A stretch of DNA of 64,000 nt from Sellimonas sp963559135 (GCA_963559135.1 CAUWJP010000012.1:1-64000); one strand, 5' to 3'. Positions 42,654 to 51,904 are shown, counted from the stretch's first letter. Made by a program: numbers and translations. The notes: generated by a model from the letters alone, not told the origin.

Positions 42654-43655
42654 TTATACACCACTCTTATCTAAATGGAAAGAAAATATCTGTTCCAAAA
42701 ACGCCTTCTTTACCTCGTTCTGCTCAATCGAAAGCCGCAGTTTTTCGACACTTTTTGAAGAAATCCATGCCTTGTTGGAATTATAGTATGTATTGGCGCA
42801 CTTCCAGAATTTCTCCGGGTAGGAAAGCCGGAGTGCAATGTATTCTTTTTCTTCTTCTCTGAGGGGATTGACCGCACAGTATGCCCGCAGAATTTCCGCA
42901 CCGAGTTTTTCATTCCACTGATGCTTTTCCATGATTTTCCGCAGAAAATAATAAAGATCCGACGGCTGAATATCTCTGCCCACATGTTCAAAGTTCACCA
43001 CCGTCATGCTGTCCGGCGCAATCAGAATATTATGATAATTGTATTCTCCATGGACAAAACTTCCCCGCTTTCGGCTTTCTTCCAGAAGCTTCTGGTAGGC
43101 TGACTTTTCAAGGCGCTGCTCCACCCTGGCCGCCACGCAGTACATATCCTCAAAATATTCCAGAAATCTGCTTTCAAACTCCCCTTTAATTGTCTTTTTC
43201 CGGATAAAATTCCAGACCTTTTTCAGTTCTCTGTTGTGTCTACGGTACTCATCCATAAGATCCGGTTCCCGGAATCCTTCCCTGTACTCGGGAAATTCCA
43301 TCAGCCTGTGAACTTTGGCTAGCAGTTTCGCCGACTCCAGAATTTCCGAGTGTTTCCGGACATCGCACTCCCGCCCCTGATACCACGCTTTCAGATAATA
43401 AGATGCCCCGTCCTCAGAGACTGTCAGAAACTCTCCCTCTTTATTCGGAATCAGCTCATCGCACTTCAGATGTTCCTGATTTTTCATCGCTTTATGGATT
43501 TCATTCATAACTAAAATGCGCGGCTTTGATAATGCCGCCTGTTTCAAAAGCATCAGACCCCGATCCGTCTCACACAGGATGGCACCCCTCACTTTTCGGA
43601 CATTGTCCACTTGTATCGGATATTGTTCCAGTACCTCTAAATCATAATCGCCCAT
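42654..43655 (-). CDS. CotS-like spore coat kinase-fold protein
   Basis: 333 residues with an aminoglycoside-phosphotransferase/kinase fold: an N-lobe lysine region (GLMLLKQ), then GSFVHGEYNYHNIL in the catalytic loop and VVNFEHVGRDIQPSDLYYFLRKIM in the metal loop. This pattern and the YPEKFWKCANTYYNSNKAW segment mark the CotS/YutH spore-coat family. The catalytic Asp positions are altered (HGEYNYHN for HGDxxxxN; NFEH for xDFD), so it may be a pseudo-kinase. It lies upstream of pgm on the same strand. Confidence 0.85.
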   Translation of the reverse strand: MGDYDLEVLEQYPIQVDNVRKVRGAILCETDRGLMLLKQAALSKPRILVMNEIHKAMKNQEHLKCDELIPNKEGEFLTVSEDGASYYLKAWYQGRECDVRKHSEILESAKLLAKVHRLMEFPEYREGFREPDLMDEYRRHNRELKKVWNFIRKKTIKGEFESRFLEYFEDMYCVAARVEQRLEKSAYQKLLEESRKRGSFVHGEYNYHNILIAPDSMTVVNFEHVGRDIQPSDLYYFLRKIMEKHQWNEKLGAEILRAYCAVNPLREEEKEYIALRLSYPEKFWKCANTYYNSNKAWISSKSVEKLRLSIEQNEVKKAFLEQIFSFHLDKSGV

Positions 43656-43767
43656 AACTGCCCCCTGCCTTCTGATTCAATCGTCTTTCTAACTTATGAA
43701 TACAGGCAATCAAATAGAACCTCTTCAATAATTATCTGCTTCCATAGCAGAAGGAAGCTACAAAAAA

Positions 43768-43809
43768 ACAGTCGTGATAATGCTGATATCCATCAGCTAT
43801 CACGGCTGT
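43768..43809 (-). terminator. Terminator of the proS-cca transcript
   Basis: On the minus strand a long stem (ACAGCCGTGAT...GCTGAT with ATCAGC...ATCACGACTGT, one bulged base) with a 4-base loop runs into seven T. Confidence 0.9.
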
Positions 43810-43834
43810 CTTTGTATTTGTTAGCATCTTTATA

Positions 43835-45178
43835 CTATAAATGATTCATATGCGCTGCCTGAGTAAGCAGATAGTCTTTTTGATTTTTCTCCGGGTCTTC
43901 CAGAACCTCTTCGAGAAGAGCATTCAAGATCTCTCCCATCTGCGGTCCCGGACTGATCCCTGCATCGATCAGGTCTTTCCCTGTCACAGCGAGTTCTTTC
44001 AGCGATACGCATTCGCCCTCATTCACAATCTCCTGAAAGCATTTTGCAACGCCTTCGATATCTGAAATCTTATCTTCTCTGTGATACAGGCTCTGTGCCA
44101 GAGTATCTGCCATCCGGATTTCCAGATAGTAAGGAAACAGTTCTTTCCCAATCTTGTTCACTGCCCTGCGAACCAATCTCCGGTTCGGCGGCATCCGGTA
44201 GTCATGGTAGTAGACAAGCTTTGACACCTTTCGGATCGTATCATTGTCAAATTTCAGCCGTCTCATGATCTCTTTTGAAATCCGTTCGCTTCCGATGGCA
44301 TGTTTCTTGAAATGGGCCGTTCCGTCCGGATCCATTGTCTTGTACTCCGGCTTGCCCATGTCGTGGAACAGCATAGATAGGCGGAGAATCCGATCTGCAC
44401 GGATGTGCTTTAATGCCTCTACAGTATGCACGCCTACGTTATACATATGGTGCAGCGTCTCCTGTGTTGTCTCCATCATTCGGTCAAATTCTGGAAGAAT
44501 AACTTTGGTGATACCAAGCTCCCAAGCCGTCAGCATCTCTTCCGGGTGCGGCGATATGAGAAGCTTTACAAGTTCGCTCTGAATCCGCTCCGCACTGATT
44601 TTGACAAGGGTTCCGGCAAGCGCGCCCGCTGCCTCCTTTGTTTTCTCTTCCATGGAAAATCCAAGCTGTGCTGAAAAGCGGACAGCCCGCAGAATTCGGA
44701 GCGCATCCTCCGTAAACCGCTCACTGGCCTCTCCCACGCACCGGATGATCCCTCTTTGCAGATCCTCCTGTCCTCCGAACAGATCGCAAAGTCCATCTTC
44801 ATCATTGTATGCCATGGCATTGATCGTAAAATCCCTTCTTTGGAGATCCTCCGCAAGCTTTCCTGTAAACCAGACCTCTTTTGGGTGTCTTCCGTCTTCA
44901 TACTCCCCGTCGATCCGGTATGTCGTTACTTCAAATCCTTCTTTTTCTGCCAGAACAGTCACTGTGCCATGCTCGATTCCGGTATCCACCGTCCGCCGGA
45001 AAATCTGCTTAATCTCTTCCGGCTTTGCGGACGTTGTGATATCCCAGTCCTCCGGCTCCCTTCCCAGTATCGAATCTCTGACACATCCACCCACGGCATA
45101 CGCGTCAAAGCCCTGTTCTTTGAGCTTTCGGATGATCCACTGCACTTTTTCCGGCAGTCTGATCCTAACCTGTTCCAT
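43835..45178 (-). CDS. cca: CCA-adding tRNA nucleotidyltransferase
   Basis: 447 residues. The head domain has YAVGGCVRDSILG and the catalytic DWDITTSAKPEE; next come RDFTINAMAYN and an RNA-binding region; an HD domain (HTVEALKHI, LFHDMGKP) follows. It adds or repairs the CCA end of tRNAs. The tRNA genes in this window encode no CCA, so it is needed. I start at ATG 45178, one base after the proS stop, which implies translational coupling behind the T-box leader. Confidence 0.95.
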   Translation of the reverse strand: MEQVRIRLPEKVQWIIRKLKEQGFDAYAVGGCVRDSILGREPEDWDITTSAKPEEIKQIFRRTVDTGIEHGTVTVLAEKEGFEVTTYRIDGEYEDGRHPKEVWFTGKLAEDLQRRDFTINAMAYNDEDGLCDLFGGQEDLQRGIIRCVGEASERFTEDALRILRAVRFSAQLGFSMEEKTKEAAGALAGTLVKISAERIQSELVKLLISPHPEEMLTAWELGITKVILPEFDRMMETTQETLHHMYNVGVHTVEALKHIRADRILRLSMLFHDMGKPEYKTMDPDGTAHFKKHAIGSERISKEIMRRLKFDNDTIRKVSKLVYYHDYRMPPNRRLVRRAVNKIGKELFPYYLEIRMADTLAQSLYHREDKISDIEGVAKCFQEIVNEGECVSLKELAVTGKDLIDAGISPGPQMGEILNALLEEVLEDPEKNQKDYLLTQAAHMNHL

Positions 45179-45179
45179 T

Positions 45180-46625
45180 TTAGTATGCTTTACCCCAGAA
45201 AACTTTGTGTTTTGCCGGTTTTCCACAGTAAATACATCTGTCGGAAATCGGTTCTTCATCTTCGATCAGGCATCTGGATCCGGCTCCGCCTGTCTCTGCC
45301 TTGATCGCTTCTTCACAGCTTTCATCTCCACACCACATCGCTTTGATGAATCCTCTGTTATCCTTGAATTTTGCAACCATTTCATCCATAGTCTGCGCCT
45401 CATCGATATGGCTGTCAAGGAATGCTTTTGCTCTATCGTACATATCCTGCTGAATTGTTTCCAGAAGTTCAGCCAATGCTGCCGGTACATCATCGATTAC
45501 TACAACCATCTTCTCTCTTGTGTCACGTCTTACAAGAACTGCCTGGCCGTTTTCAATATCTTTCGGTCCAAGTTCTACACGTACCGGAATTCCAAGCATC
45601 TCCTGCTCACTGAATTTCCATCCCGGACTCTTTTCGGACTCATCGATGTCTGCACGTAATCCTTCTGCACAGATTGATGCCAGCAACTCTTCTGCACGGT
45701 CAAGGACACCTTCCTTGTGCTGTGCTACCGGAATCACGCGCACCTGTTTTGGAGCAATTCTTGGCGGAAGTACCAGACCACTGTCATCACCATGTACCAT
45801 AATGATCGCACCGATAATTCTTGTAGAGAGTCCCCAGGATGTTTCATAAACACTGTGAAGCTCATTGTTTTTATCCAGATATTTGATGTCGTATGCATCC
45901 GGGAATCCACTTCCGAAGAAATGGCTTGTTGCAGACTGAAGTGCCTTTCCATCATGCATCAGCGCCTCTACTGTATATGTGTCTTCTGCACCTGCAAACT
46001 TCTCACTCTCTGTCTTTCTTCCAGCTACATATGGAATCGCAAGAGACTCGCCGATGAAGTCTTTGTAGACTTTCCACATCATAAGTGTTCTCTCTTCTGC
46101 TTCCTCGTAAGTTGCGTGGATTGTATGTCCCTCCTGCCACAGGAACTCTCTGGAACGAAGAAACGGACGTGTTGTCTTTTCCCATCTCAGTACAGAATTC
46201 CACTGGTTCCATACTTTCGGAAGGTCACGATAAGACTGAACGATTCGGCTCCACAGATCACAGAACAGTGTCTCTGATGTCGGACGGATCGCATATCTTT
46301 CCTGTAATCTCTCTGTTCCGCCATGTGTTACCCATGCAGCTTCCGGAGCGAATCCTTCTACGTGATCCGCTTCTTTCTGAAGCAGATTTTCCGGAATCAG
46401 CATCGGAAGGTACACATTCTCTACTCCTGTATCTTTAAATCTCTTGTCCAGATCTGCCTTGATATTTTCCCAGATTGCATATCCATTCGGCAGATAATTC
46501 AGGCATCCTTTCACGCTGGAATAGTCGCAAAGCTCTGCCTCTCTTACCACATCCGTGTACCACTGAGCGAAATCTTCATCTCTGGATGTGATAGACTTTA
46601 CAAATTTTTTGTTGTCCTTTGCCAT
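45180..46625 (-). CDS. proS: Prolyl-tRNA synthetase, eukaryote/archaeon-like type
   Basis: 481 residues from the ATG at 46625, which follows GAGGAGAATG. It is the short ProS without the editing insertion, with class II motifs (motif 2 FRWEKTTRPFLRSREFLWQE form, here RWEKTTRPFLRSREFLWQEG) and a C-terminal zinc-like tail (CIYCGKPAKHKVFWGKAY). It charges tRNA-Pro. A T-box leader upstream controls it, and cca follows at once in the same transcript. Confidence 0.96.
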   Translation of the reverse strand: MAKDNKKFVKSITSRDEDFAQWYTDVVREAELCDYSSVKGCLNYLPNGYAIWENIKADLDKRFKDTGVENVYLPMLIPENLLQKEADHVEGFAPEAAWVTHGGTERLQERYAIRPTSETLFCDLWSRIVQSYRDLPKVWNQWNSVLRWEKTTRPFLRSREFLWQEGHTIHATYEEAEERTLMMWKVYKDFIGESLAIPYVAGRKTESEKFAGAEDTYTVEALMHDGKALQSATSHFFGSGFPDAYDIKYLDKNNELHSVYETSWGLSTRIIGAIIMVHGDDSGLVLPPRIAPKQVRVIPVAQHKEGVLDRAEELLASICAEGLRADIDESEKSPGWKFSEQEMLGIPVRVELGPKDIENGQAVLVRRDTREKMVVVIDDVPAALAELLETIQQDMYDRAKAFLDSHIDEAQTMDEMVAKFKDNRGFIKAMWCGDESCEEAIKAETGGAGSRCLIEDEEPISDRCIYCGKPAKHKVFWGKAY

Positions 46626-46689
46626 GTCACATTCTCCTCTCAATCAATATTTTTCACAGCTTCCAAGGACTTCTGCCCCCTGTTTTCAA

Positions 46690-46945
46690 AACAAAAAACA
46701 CCGGGCATCCGTCCCAAACAGGGACCGGATGTCCGGCGGTACCACCCTCATTAACCACAAACTCTGCGGTTCACTTCATTGATCATTAACGCTGATAAAA
46801 CGCTGTACTTTTCATACAGGAACTCCAGGTCCGGTTCAGCCATGATCCGTCAAAGGCTCGCACCATCCGCCTCTTCTCTGAAACTTCTCTTAGACTTACT
46901 ATTCCCCTTCATCGTTCATCTATTCGGCTTTCGCCATGAAATTAT
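46690..46945 (-). ncRNA. T-box leader (proline-specific) of proS-cca
   Basis: On the minus strand the conserved T-box sequence GGTGGTACCGCC (46735-46746) precedes a terminator with a 15-bp GC-rich stem (46701-46715 with 46721-46736) and a T-run. Upstream, stem I contains GGTGCGAGCC and then CTGAA-CCG-GACCTGGAG, where CCG is in the specifier position and codes for proline. Uncharged tRNA-Pro would pair at the codon and at the T-box and favour readthrough into proS and cca. Confidence 0.88.
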
Positions 46946-47095
46946 TCAAATTTTACCCGAAAAACCCAGGAGTGTCAAGTAAAACGCATTGATTACCACT
47001 ATTTTGCCCGTTTTTGTACATGGTATGTCATGGTTTTTACAATTTCTTTTTCCTTTCTTCTATGCTATGATTAGAAAAAGAAGGAGGCCGTTTTT

Positions 47096-47449
47096 ATGAA
47101 TACCTTTGATCTTAATTTCTGGAATCTTTTAGATGAACTGGTCCGTAGCAACGAGATTGTAATTGATCGTCCCAAGGGAAGCGCGCATCCCCGATATCCG
47201 GAACTGATTTATGAAACAGACTATGGATATCTGAAAGGCACTGCATCCATGGACGGCGGCGGAATTGATGTCTGGATTGGAACTGGCGGAAAAGAAATCG
47301 ACGCTGTCATCTGTACCGTAGATATTGTAAAAAAAGATTCTGAAATAAAGATCCTGATTGGATGTACCGAAGAAGAGAAAGAAAAAATTTATAAGCTTCA
47401 TAATCGGACGTCTAATATGAAAGGACTTTTGATCCGCCGTCCGGTCTGA
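47096..47449 (+). CDS. Short inorganic pyrophosphatase-like protein
   Basis: 117 residues. The core YGYLKGTASMDGGGIDVWIG matches the active-site strand of family I inorganic pyrophosphatases (usually DGDPLDVLV), and an RPKGSAHPRYPEL start resembles their N-terminal strand. At two thirds of the usual 170-180 residues, and with DGGGID in place of DGDPLD, activity is uncertain. AAGGAGG precedes ATG. It may instead act on a related phosphate anhydride. It is followed by a P-loop kinase and an RluA gene. Confidence 0.75.
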   Translation: MNTFDLNFWNLLDELVRSNEIVIDRPKGSAHPRYPELIYETDYGYLKGTASMDGGGIDVWIGTGGKEIDAVICTVDIVKKDSEIKILIGCTEEEKEKIYKLHNRTSNMKGLLIRRPV

Positions 47450-47507
47450 TACTGTCCGGCAGAAAGTTCCGCAGCTTTACAATTTTTTATTATCGAGGAA
47501 ATGAATT

Positions 47508-48026
47508 ATGAACGTAGTCATCATTAATGGCCCGATGGGTGTTGGCAAAACCACCGTCGGAAAATACATTGCGGATCTGCATCCCGGCACTGCTTTTATC
47601 GACGGAGACTGGTGCCTTGATCTGCATCCGTTTGTTGGCGATCAGGAGACAAAAGCCATGGCTGTCGACAATATTCTCCATATGATCAAAAATTATAAAA
47701 ACTGTTCTGTATGCCAGATGATCGTACTTGTATGGTTGATAGATGAAGAATGGGTATATCAGCACATCATTGATGGTATTTGCGCCTTGCATCTGAAACC
47801 TGTCAGTGTCACATTACTGTGCAGTGAAGAGCAGCTCATTCAGCGCTGGAGACAGGATAAAACCTGTGAATGGCGGATAGATCAATGGCTCGAAATCAGT
47901 CTGAAATCATTACCTTATTTTTCAGCACTGGAAAACTGCATAGATACCAGCCGTCTGTCAATCAGCGAAACTGCTGACCGTATCGTACATCACTGTTTCC
48001 TCGCAAAAAAAAGAAATGATGTGTGA
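47508..48026 (+). CDS. P-loop nucleotide or sugar kinase, unknown substrate
   Basis: 172 residues with Walker A GPMGVGKTTVGKY (8-20), followed by FIDGDWCLDLHPF, which is the acceptor-binding region of small kinases, and a lid with QRWRQDKTCEWR. It resembles shikimate, gluconate or nucleoside kinases, but no specific family is clear. GAGGAAATGAATT precedes ATG. It lies between the small pyrophosphatase and an RluA-type pseudouridine synthase in a short rightward run. Confidence 0.72.
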   Translation: MNVVIINGPMGVGKTTVGKYIADLHPGTAFIDGDWCLDLHPFVGDQETKAMAVDNILHMIKNYKNCSVCQMIVLVWLIDEEWVYQHIIDGICALHLKPVSVTLLCSEEQLIQRWRQDKTCEWRIDQWLEISLKSLPYFSALENCIDTSRLSISETADRIVHHCFLAKKRNDV

Positions 48027-48043
48027 AATGAAAGGAGTTCATT

Positions 48044-48727
48044 ATGAAACCAGAAATCTTATTTGAGGATTCAGAGATTCTCGTCTGTCATAAACCTGCC
48101 GGAACGGCGGTCCAGACTGCATCCTTTTCGTCTCAGGACATGGTAAGCCTTCTGAAAAATCATCTCATGCTGGATGCCAGAAAAAGCGGGACTCCCCTAA
48201 AGGGCGCCCCGTATCTTGCTGTCATCCACAGGCTTGACCAGCCTGTAGAAGGGATCCTTGTATTTGGGAAGACGAAAAAGGCGGCTGCCGCATTAAACAC
48301 CCAACTTACCGGGGATGGCTTTGGAAAATATTATGAGGCTGTCACGGAAGGCGCTCCGCCTGAAAAATCTGGAACTTTAATCGACTGGCTTGTCCGGGAT
48401 GGACGCACGAATCTTTCTTCCATCTGTTCACCGGATACTCCCAATGCAAAAAAGGCACTGCTGGACTATCAGGTTCTGGGCGAATTTACAAAAGATGGGC
48501 AGCGTTTCTACCGACTCTCGATTCACCTGCATACCGGACGTCATCACCAGATACGTGTTCAGCTTGCCCATGCAGGATGCCCGATTCTCGGAGACCGCAA
48601 ATACAATCCAGAGGGCACCCCGTCGCGCAGACTCCATCTTTGTGCCTGCCAGCTTGATTTTCTGCATCCCGGTACCAAAAAGCCTCTTCATTTTAAAATT
48701 CGTCCGTTCTTTTTCTCGGAAGATTAG
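48044..48727 (+). CDS. RluA-family pseudouridine synthase
   Basis: 227 residues, lacking the N-terminal S4 domain of RluD/RluC. The start LVCHKPAGTAVQT, the catalytic motif HRLDQPVEGILVFGKT (Asp of HRLD) and LHTGRHHQIRVQLAHAG are typical. It turns specific uridines in rRNA or tRNA into pseudouridine; the target is unknown. AAAGGAG precedes ATG. Confidence 0.93.
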   Translation: MKPEILFEDSEILVCHKPAGTAVQTASFSSQDMVSLLKNHLMLDARKSGTPLKGAPYLAVIHRLDQPVEGILVFGKTKKAAAALNTQLTGDGFGKYYEAVTEGAPPEKSGTLIDWLVRDGRTNLSSICSPDTPNAKKALLDYQVLGEFTKDGQRFYRLSIHLHTGRHHQIRVQLAHAGCPILGDRKYNPEGTPSRRLHLCACQLDFLHPGTKKPLHFKIRPFFFSED

Positions 48728-48793
48728 GCATCAGTCTTTCTAAGGCTTACCCGGGATGAGGTCTTTTTCATCCTGCCAGTATTTTGCAAACCA

Positions 48794-48841
48794 AAAAGCC
48801 GGAAAAAGCATCCCTTTTCGGTAACTGCTCTTTCCGGCTTT
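48794..48841. terminator. Bidirectional terminator between the RluA gene and spoVG
   Basis: AAAGCCGGAAA plus AGCA pairs with TGCT plus TTTCCGGCTTT around a 15-base loop. T-runs on both strands suit its position between two convergent genes. Confidence 0.85.
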
Positions 48842-48883
48842 CTTATCCTTTAAATTGTCCTTTACATAACCCTTAAAACTCGT

Positions 48884-49165
48884 TTACTCCTGGTCTTCTC
48901 CGTTCTCTTCTGTCAAAGCTTGCTCATATTTTTCAAGAATGATGCTCTGAATACGGTTTCTTGTATCAGAGTTGATAGGGTGAACGATATCTCTGTACTC
49001 ACCGTCCAAAGCTTTCTTGCTAGGCATTGCGATGAACAGCCCTTTTTCCCCTTCGATAACTTTGATGTCATGTACTACGAATTCCTCATCCATCGTAATT
49101 GATACGACTGCTTTTAATTTCCCCTCTTTAGCTACTTTTCTTACGCGCACGTCTGTAATCTGCAT
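48884..49165 (-). CDS. spoVG: SpoVG septation regulator / RNA-binding protein
   Basis: 93 residues, the SpoVG length, with MQITDVRVRKV, MDEEFVVHDIKVIEG and FIAMPSKKALDGEYRDIVHPI. It is a small nucleic-acid-binding protein that affects septation, sporulation and virulence or metabolism genes in Firmicutes. It follows glgD by 36 bases on the same strand and may share its transcript. Its own promoter was not clear to me. Confidence 0.96.
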   Translation of the reverse strand: MQITDVRVRKVAKEGKLKAVVSITMDEEFVVHDIKVIEGEKGLFIAMPSKKALDGEYRDIVHPINSDTRNRIQSIILEKYEQALTEENGEDQE

Positions 49166-49201
49166 ATTACCTGCCCCTTTCTTAAGTACTATATATGCTC
49201 G

Positions 49202-50320
49202 CTAAAGCGCATATCTCTCATTCTTTTCGACAACGATTTTGATGCCGTTTTCCCCGACGTGCCTTGTATTGGCACGGATTGTATCGCGGCTTTCCACGAT
49301 ACAGTTTTCAATGTATGTATTATCTCCAAGATAAACATCATTCATGATAATCGAATTTCTTACAACACAGTTGTTTCCGATGAATGCTTTCTTGAACAGA
49401 ATCGAATTTTCCACAGTTCCGTTTACAATACATCCGCTGGAGACAAGACTGTTCTTCACATAGGATCCCGGATTGTATTTTGCCGGAGGAAGGTCACTGA
49501 CTTTGGAGTATACTTGCGGATATTCTTTGAAGAAATAATTCCGCACTTCCGGTCTTAGGAAATCCATGTTTGTCTGATAGTATGCTTCCGCTGTGGAAAT
49601 GTTGCTCCAATAGCTGGAAATCTTGTATCCGTAAATCTTCTTGAGATTCTTATAACGGATCAGGATGTCGTTAACAAAGTCATAACGGTCCTCCTGTGCC
49701 GCATGCTCGATCAGATCGATCAGCTGTCTGCGGCGGATCACATAGATTCCCGTGGAAATAGTGTTGGAATTCGCCACCATAGGTTTTTCCTCAAACTCCT
49801 GAATCCGCATGGAATCATCCATCTTGATCGTTCCGAATCTCGTCGCGTCTTCGCCCGGTGCGAGATCTTTGCATACTACTGTGATATCTGCCTTTTTCTT
49901 AATATGATATTCCAGGACTTCATTGTAATCCAGTTTATACACAGCGTCACCGGATGTAATGATGACGTATGGCTCATGACATTTTTTCAGGAAGTCGAGA
50001 TTCTGATAAATCGCGTCTGCGGTTCCCCTGTACCAGCTGCCGTTTTCCAGTGTAATCGTTGGGGTAAAAACAAAAAGTCCTCCCTGTTTTCTTCCGAAAT
50101 CCCACCATTTAGATGAACTCAGATGTTCATTTAAAGATCTCGCATTGTACTGTGTCAGTACTGCCACTTTCTGGATGTGGGAATTGGTCATATTACTGAG
50201 TGCAAAGTCAATGCACCGATAGCTTCCTGCCACCGGCATGGCTGCCACAGCCCGTTTATATGTCAGTTCACGCATTTTATGATTATTGCCACCTGCCAAA
50301 ATAATCCCTACTGCTCTCAT
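49202..50320 (-). CDS. glgD: Glucose-1-phosphate adenylyltransferase regulatory subunit GlgD
   Basis: 372 residues, similar to GlgC but with a broken nucleotide loop (LAGGNNHKMRELT in place of LAGGQGSRL) and GDAVYK in place of GDHIYK. Such GlgD subunits are non-catalytic partners that raise GlgC activity in Firmicutes. A C-terminal left-handed beta-helix with hexapeptide repeats (IIMNDVYLGDNTYIENCIVE) is present. It overlaps glgC by 4 bases (ATGA). Confidence 0.94.
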   Translation of the reverse strand: MRAVGIILAGGNNHKMRELTYKRAVAAMPVAGSYRCIDFALSNMTNSHIQKVAVLTQYNARSLNEHLSSSKWWDFGRKQGGLFVFTPTITLENGSWYRGTADAIYQNLDFLKKCHEPYVIITSGDAVYKLDYNEVLEYHIKKKADITVVCKDLAPGEDATRFGTIKMDDSMRIQEFEEKPMVANSNTISTGIYVIRRRQLIDLIEHAAQEDRYDFVNDILIRYKNLKKIYGYKISSYWSNISTAEAYYQTNMDFLRPEVRNYFFKEYPQVYSKVSDLPPAKYNPGSYVKNSLVSSGCIVNGTVENSILFKKAFIGNNCVVRNSIIMNDVYLGDNTYIENCIVESRDTIRANTRHVGENGIKIVVEKNERYAL

Positions 50321-51594
50321 ACGCGTTCACCTGCCTTTATTAATGTCTCGCCACTTTCCAGCACTCCATTCGGATAGTCTTCCGTCTCTGTCACGCCGCT
50401 GATGGCTGTATTCTTGCCGATCTGCACATTGGACGGAATCACGGAATTCTCTCCGATCGTCACAAGCCCGAAGGAATAGATCGCCGGCTTCTCCTTATTC
50501 GGTACGTCGCTTCCAATGCCCAGTGTTACATGATCTCCAATCCGGACATTTTCCGCAATGATCGACTTGTCGATCACTCCGTTTTCGCCGATCACGGTGT
50601 CTTTCATAATAATGGAATCTCTGACAACCGTGCCTTTTCCGATCACAACTCCAGCTCCGATTACTGAATTGCGGACTTCTCCATAAATCTCGGAACCATT
50701 GCTGATAATGCTGCGCTCTACAACTGCCTGATCGGAAATATACTGCGGTGGCAGGATCGAACTGTTTGTGTAAATCTTCCAGAATTCTTCGTAAAGGTTG
50801 AACTCCGGAATCAGGTCAATCAGTTCCATATTTGCTTCCCAGTAGGAGCCAAGTGTTCCTACATCTTTCCAATAGCCATTGTACTCATACGCAAAAAGAC
50901 GTTTGCCATTCTCATGGCAATATGGGATCACGTGCTTTCCAAAGTCGCAGGACGGCTCGTCTGACATTTTTACAAGCGCATCCTTGAGTACCGGCCAGCT
51001 GAAAATATAGATTCCCATGGACGCCAGATTACTCTTTGGCTCTTTTGGCTTTTCCTGGAAATCATTGATACGCCCATCCTCATCCGCAACCACAATTCCA
51101 AACCGACTTGCCTCTTCAAGCGGCACCGGCATGGCCGCGATGGTGACATCCGCATTGTGCTCTTTATGATAATCCAGCATTACTTCATAGTCCATTTTAT
51201 AAATATGGTCACCGGATAAAATAAGCACATAGTCCGGATTAAATGACTCCATATAATCCAGGTTCTGATAGATCGCGTTTGCCGTTCCAGTGTACCATTC
51301 ACTGTTCGTGCTCTTCTCATACGGTGGAAGAATCGTGACACCGCCTACATTGCGGTCCAGATCCCATGGAATCCCGATTCCGATATGAGAATTCAGACGA
51401 AGCGGCTGATACTGCGTCAGGACCCCGACTGTATCGATCCCCGAATTAATACAGTTACTAAGCGGAAAATCGATAATCCTGTACTTGCCTCCGAACGCAA
51501 CAGCAGGCTTTGCCACTTTGGCAGTCAAAACTCCAAGCCTGCTTCCCTGTCCTCCGGCCAGCAGCATTGCTATCATCTCTTTCTTGATCATCAT
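50317..51594 (-). CDS. glgC: Glucose-1-phosphate adenylyltransferase catalytic subunit GlgC
   Basis: 425 residues. The catalytic loop LLAGGQGSRLGVLT, the KPAVAFGGKYRIIDF segment and SGDHIYKMDY with the metal Asp are intact. A hexapeptide beta-helix forms the C-terminus. It makes ADP-glucose for glycogen synthesis with GlgD. I start at the ATG at 51594 after GGGGTGAGGAC. A TATAAT-like -10 lies at 51628-51633. Glycogen synthase and branching enzyme are not in the window. Confidence 0.95.
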   Translation of the reverse strand: MMIKKEMIAMLLAGGQGSRLGVLTAKVAKPAVAFGGKYRIIDFPLSNCINSGIDTVGVLTQYQPLRLNSHIGIGIPWDLDRNVGGVTILPPYEKSTNSEWYTGTANAIYQNLDYMESFNPDYVLILSGDHIYKMDYEVMLDYHKEHNADVTIAAMPVPLEEASRFGIVVADEDGRINDFQEKPKEPKSNLASMGIYIFSWPVLKDALVKMSDEPSCDFGKHVIPYCHENGKRLFAYEYNGYWKDVGTLGSYWEANMELIDLIPEFNLYEEFWKIYTNSSILPPQYISDQAVVERSIISNGSEIYGEVRNSVIGAGVVIGKGTVVRDSIIMKDTVIGENGVIDKSIIAENVRIGDHVTLGIGSDVPNKEKPAIYSFGLVTIGENSVIPSNVQIGKNTAISGVTETEDYPNGVLESGETLIKAGERV

Positions 51595-51639
51595 GTCCTC
51601 ACCCCTTGTCAGTAATTTAATGTCATTATTATAACACAC

Positions 51640-51875
51640 TTTTTATAAACATCGAGTAAATTTTATATATTTTCGTGCTTATTCTAATATTTTTTATGCA
51701 TTTTACATAATCTTAACCGTATTTTATAGACACAGTGTTGTTTTATCTTTAATTTTGTGTATTTTCTCCTATCGACTTTATATTATTACTATATATTATT
51801 ACTATGCGGACAGGCTCTTTTTCAGAACTGTCTTTTTCAATTTTTGTGTGGACAAAATGTTCTGAACGCGAAGCG
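51640..51875. other. AT-rich gap between divergent glgC and murC
   Basis: No gene is supported. It holds the glgC promoter at the left end and two copies of TATTATTACTAT (51781-51792 and 51794-51805), a tandem repeat with a period of 13. The short open frame that begins nearby has no ribosome binding site and unusual composition. Confidence 0.5.
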
Positions 51876-51904
51876 TTGTATCTTTTATTTTGTTATGCTA
51901 CAAT
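51876..51904 (+). promoter_or_regulatory. Promoter of murC
   Basis: TTGTAT (51876-51881), 17 bases and TACAAT (51899-51904), about 80 bases before the murC start. Confidence 0.6.

Noticed and set aside
44601..45659. 352-codon open frame opposite cca and proS
   Set aside because: It is a shadow of two well supported genes in the other strand.
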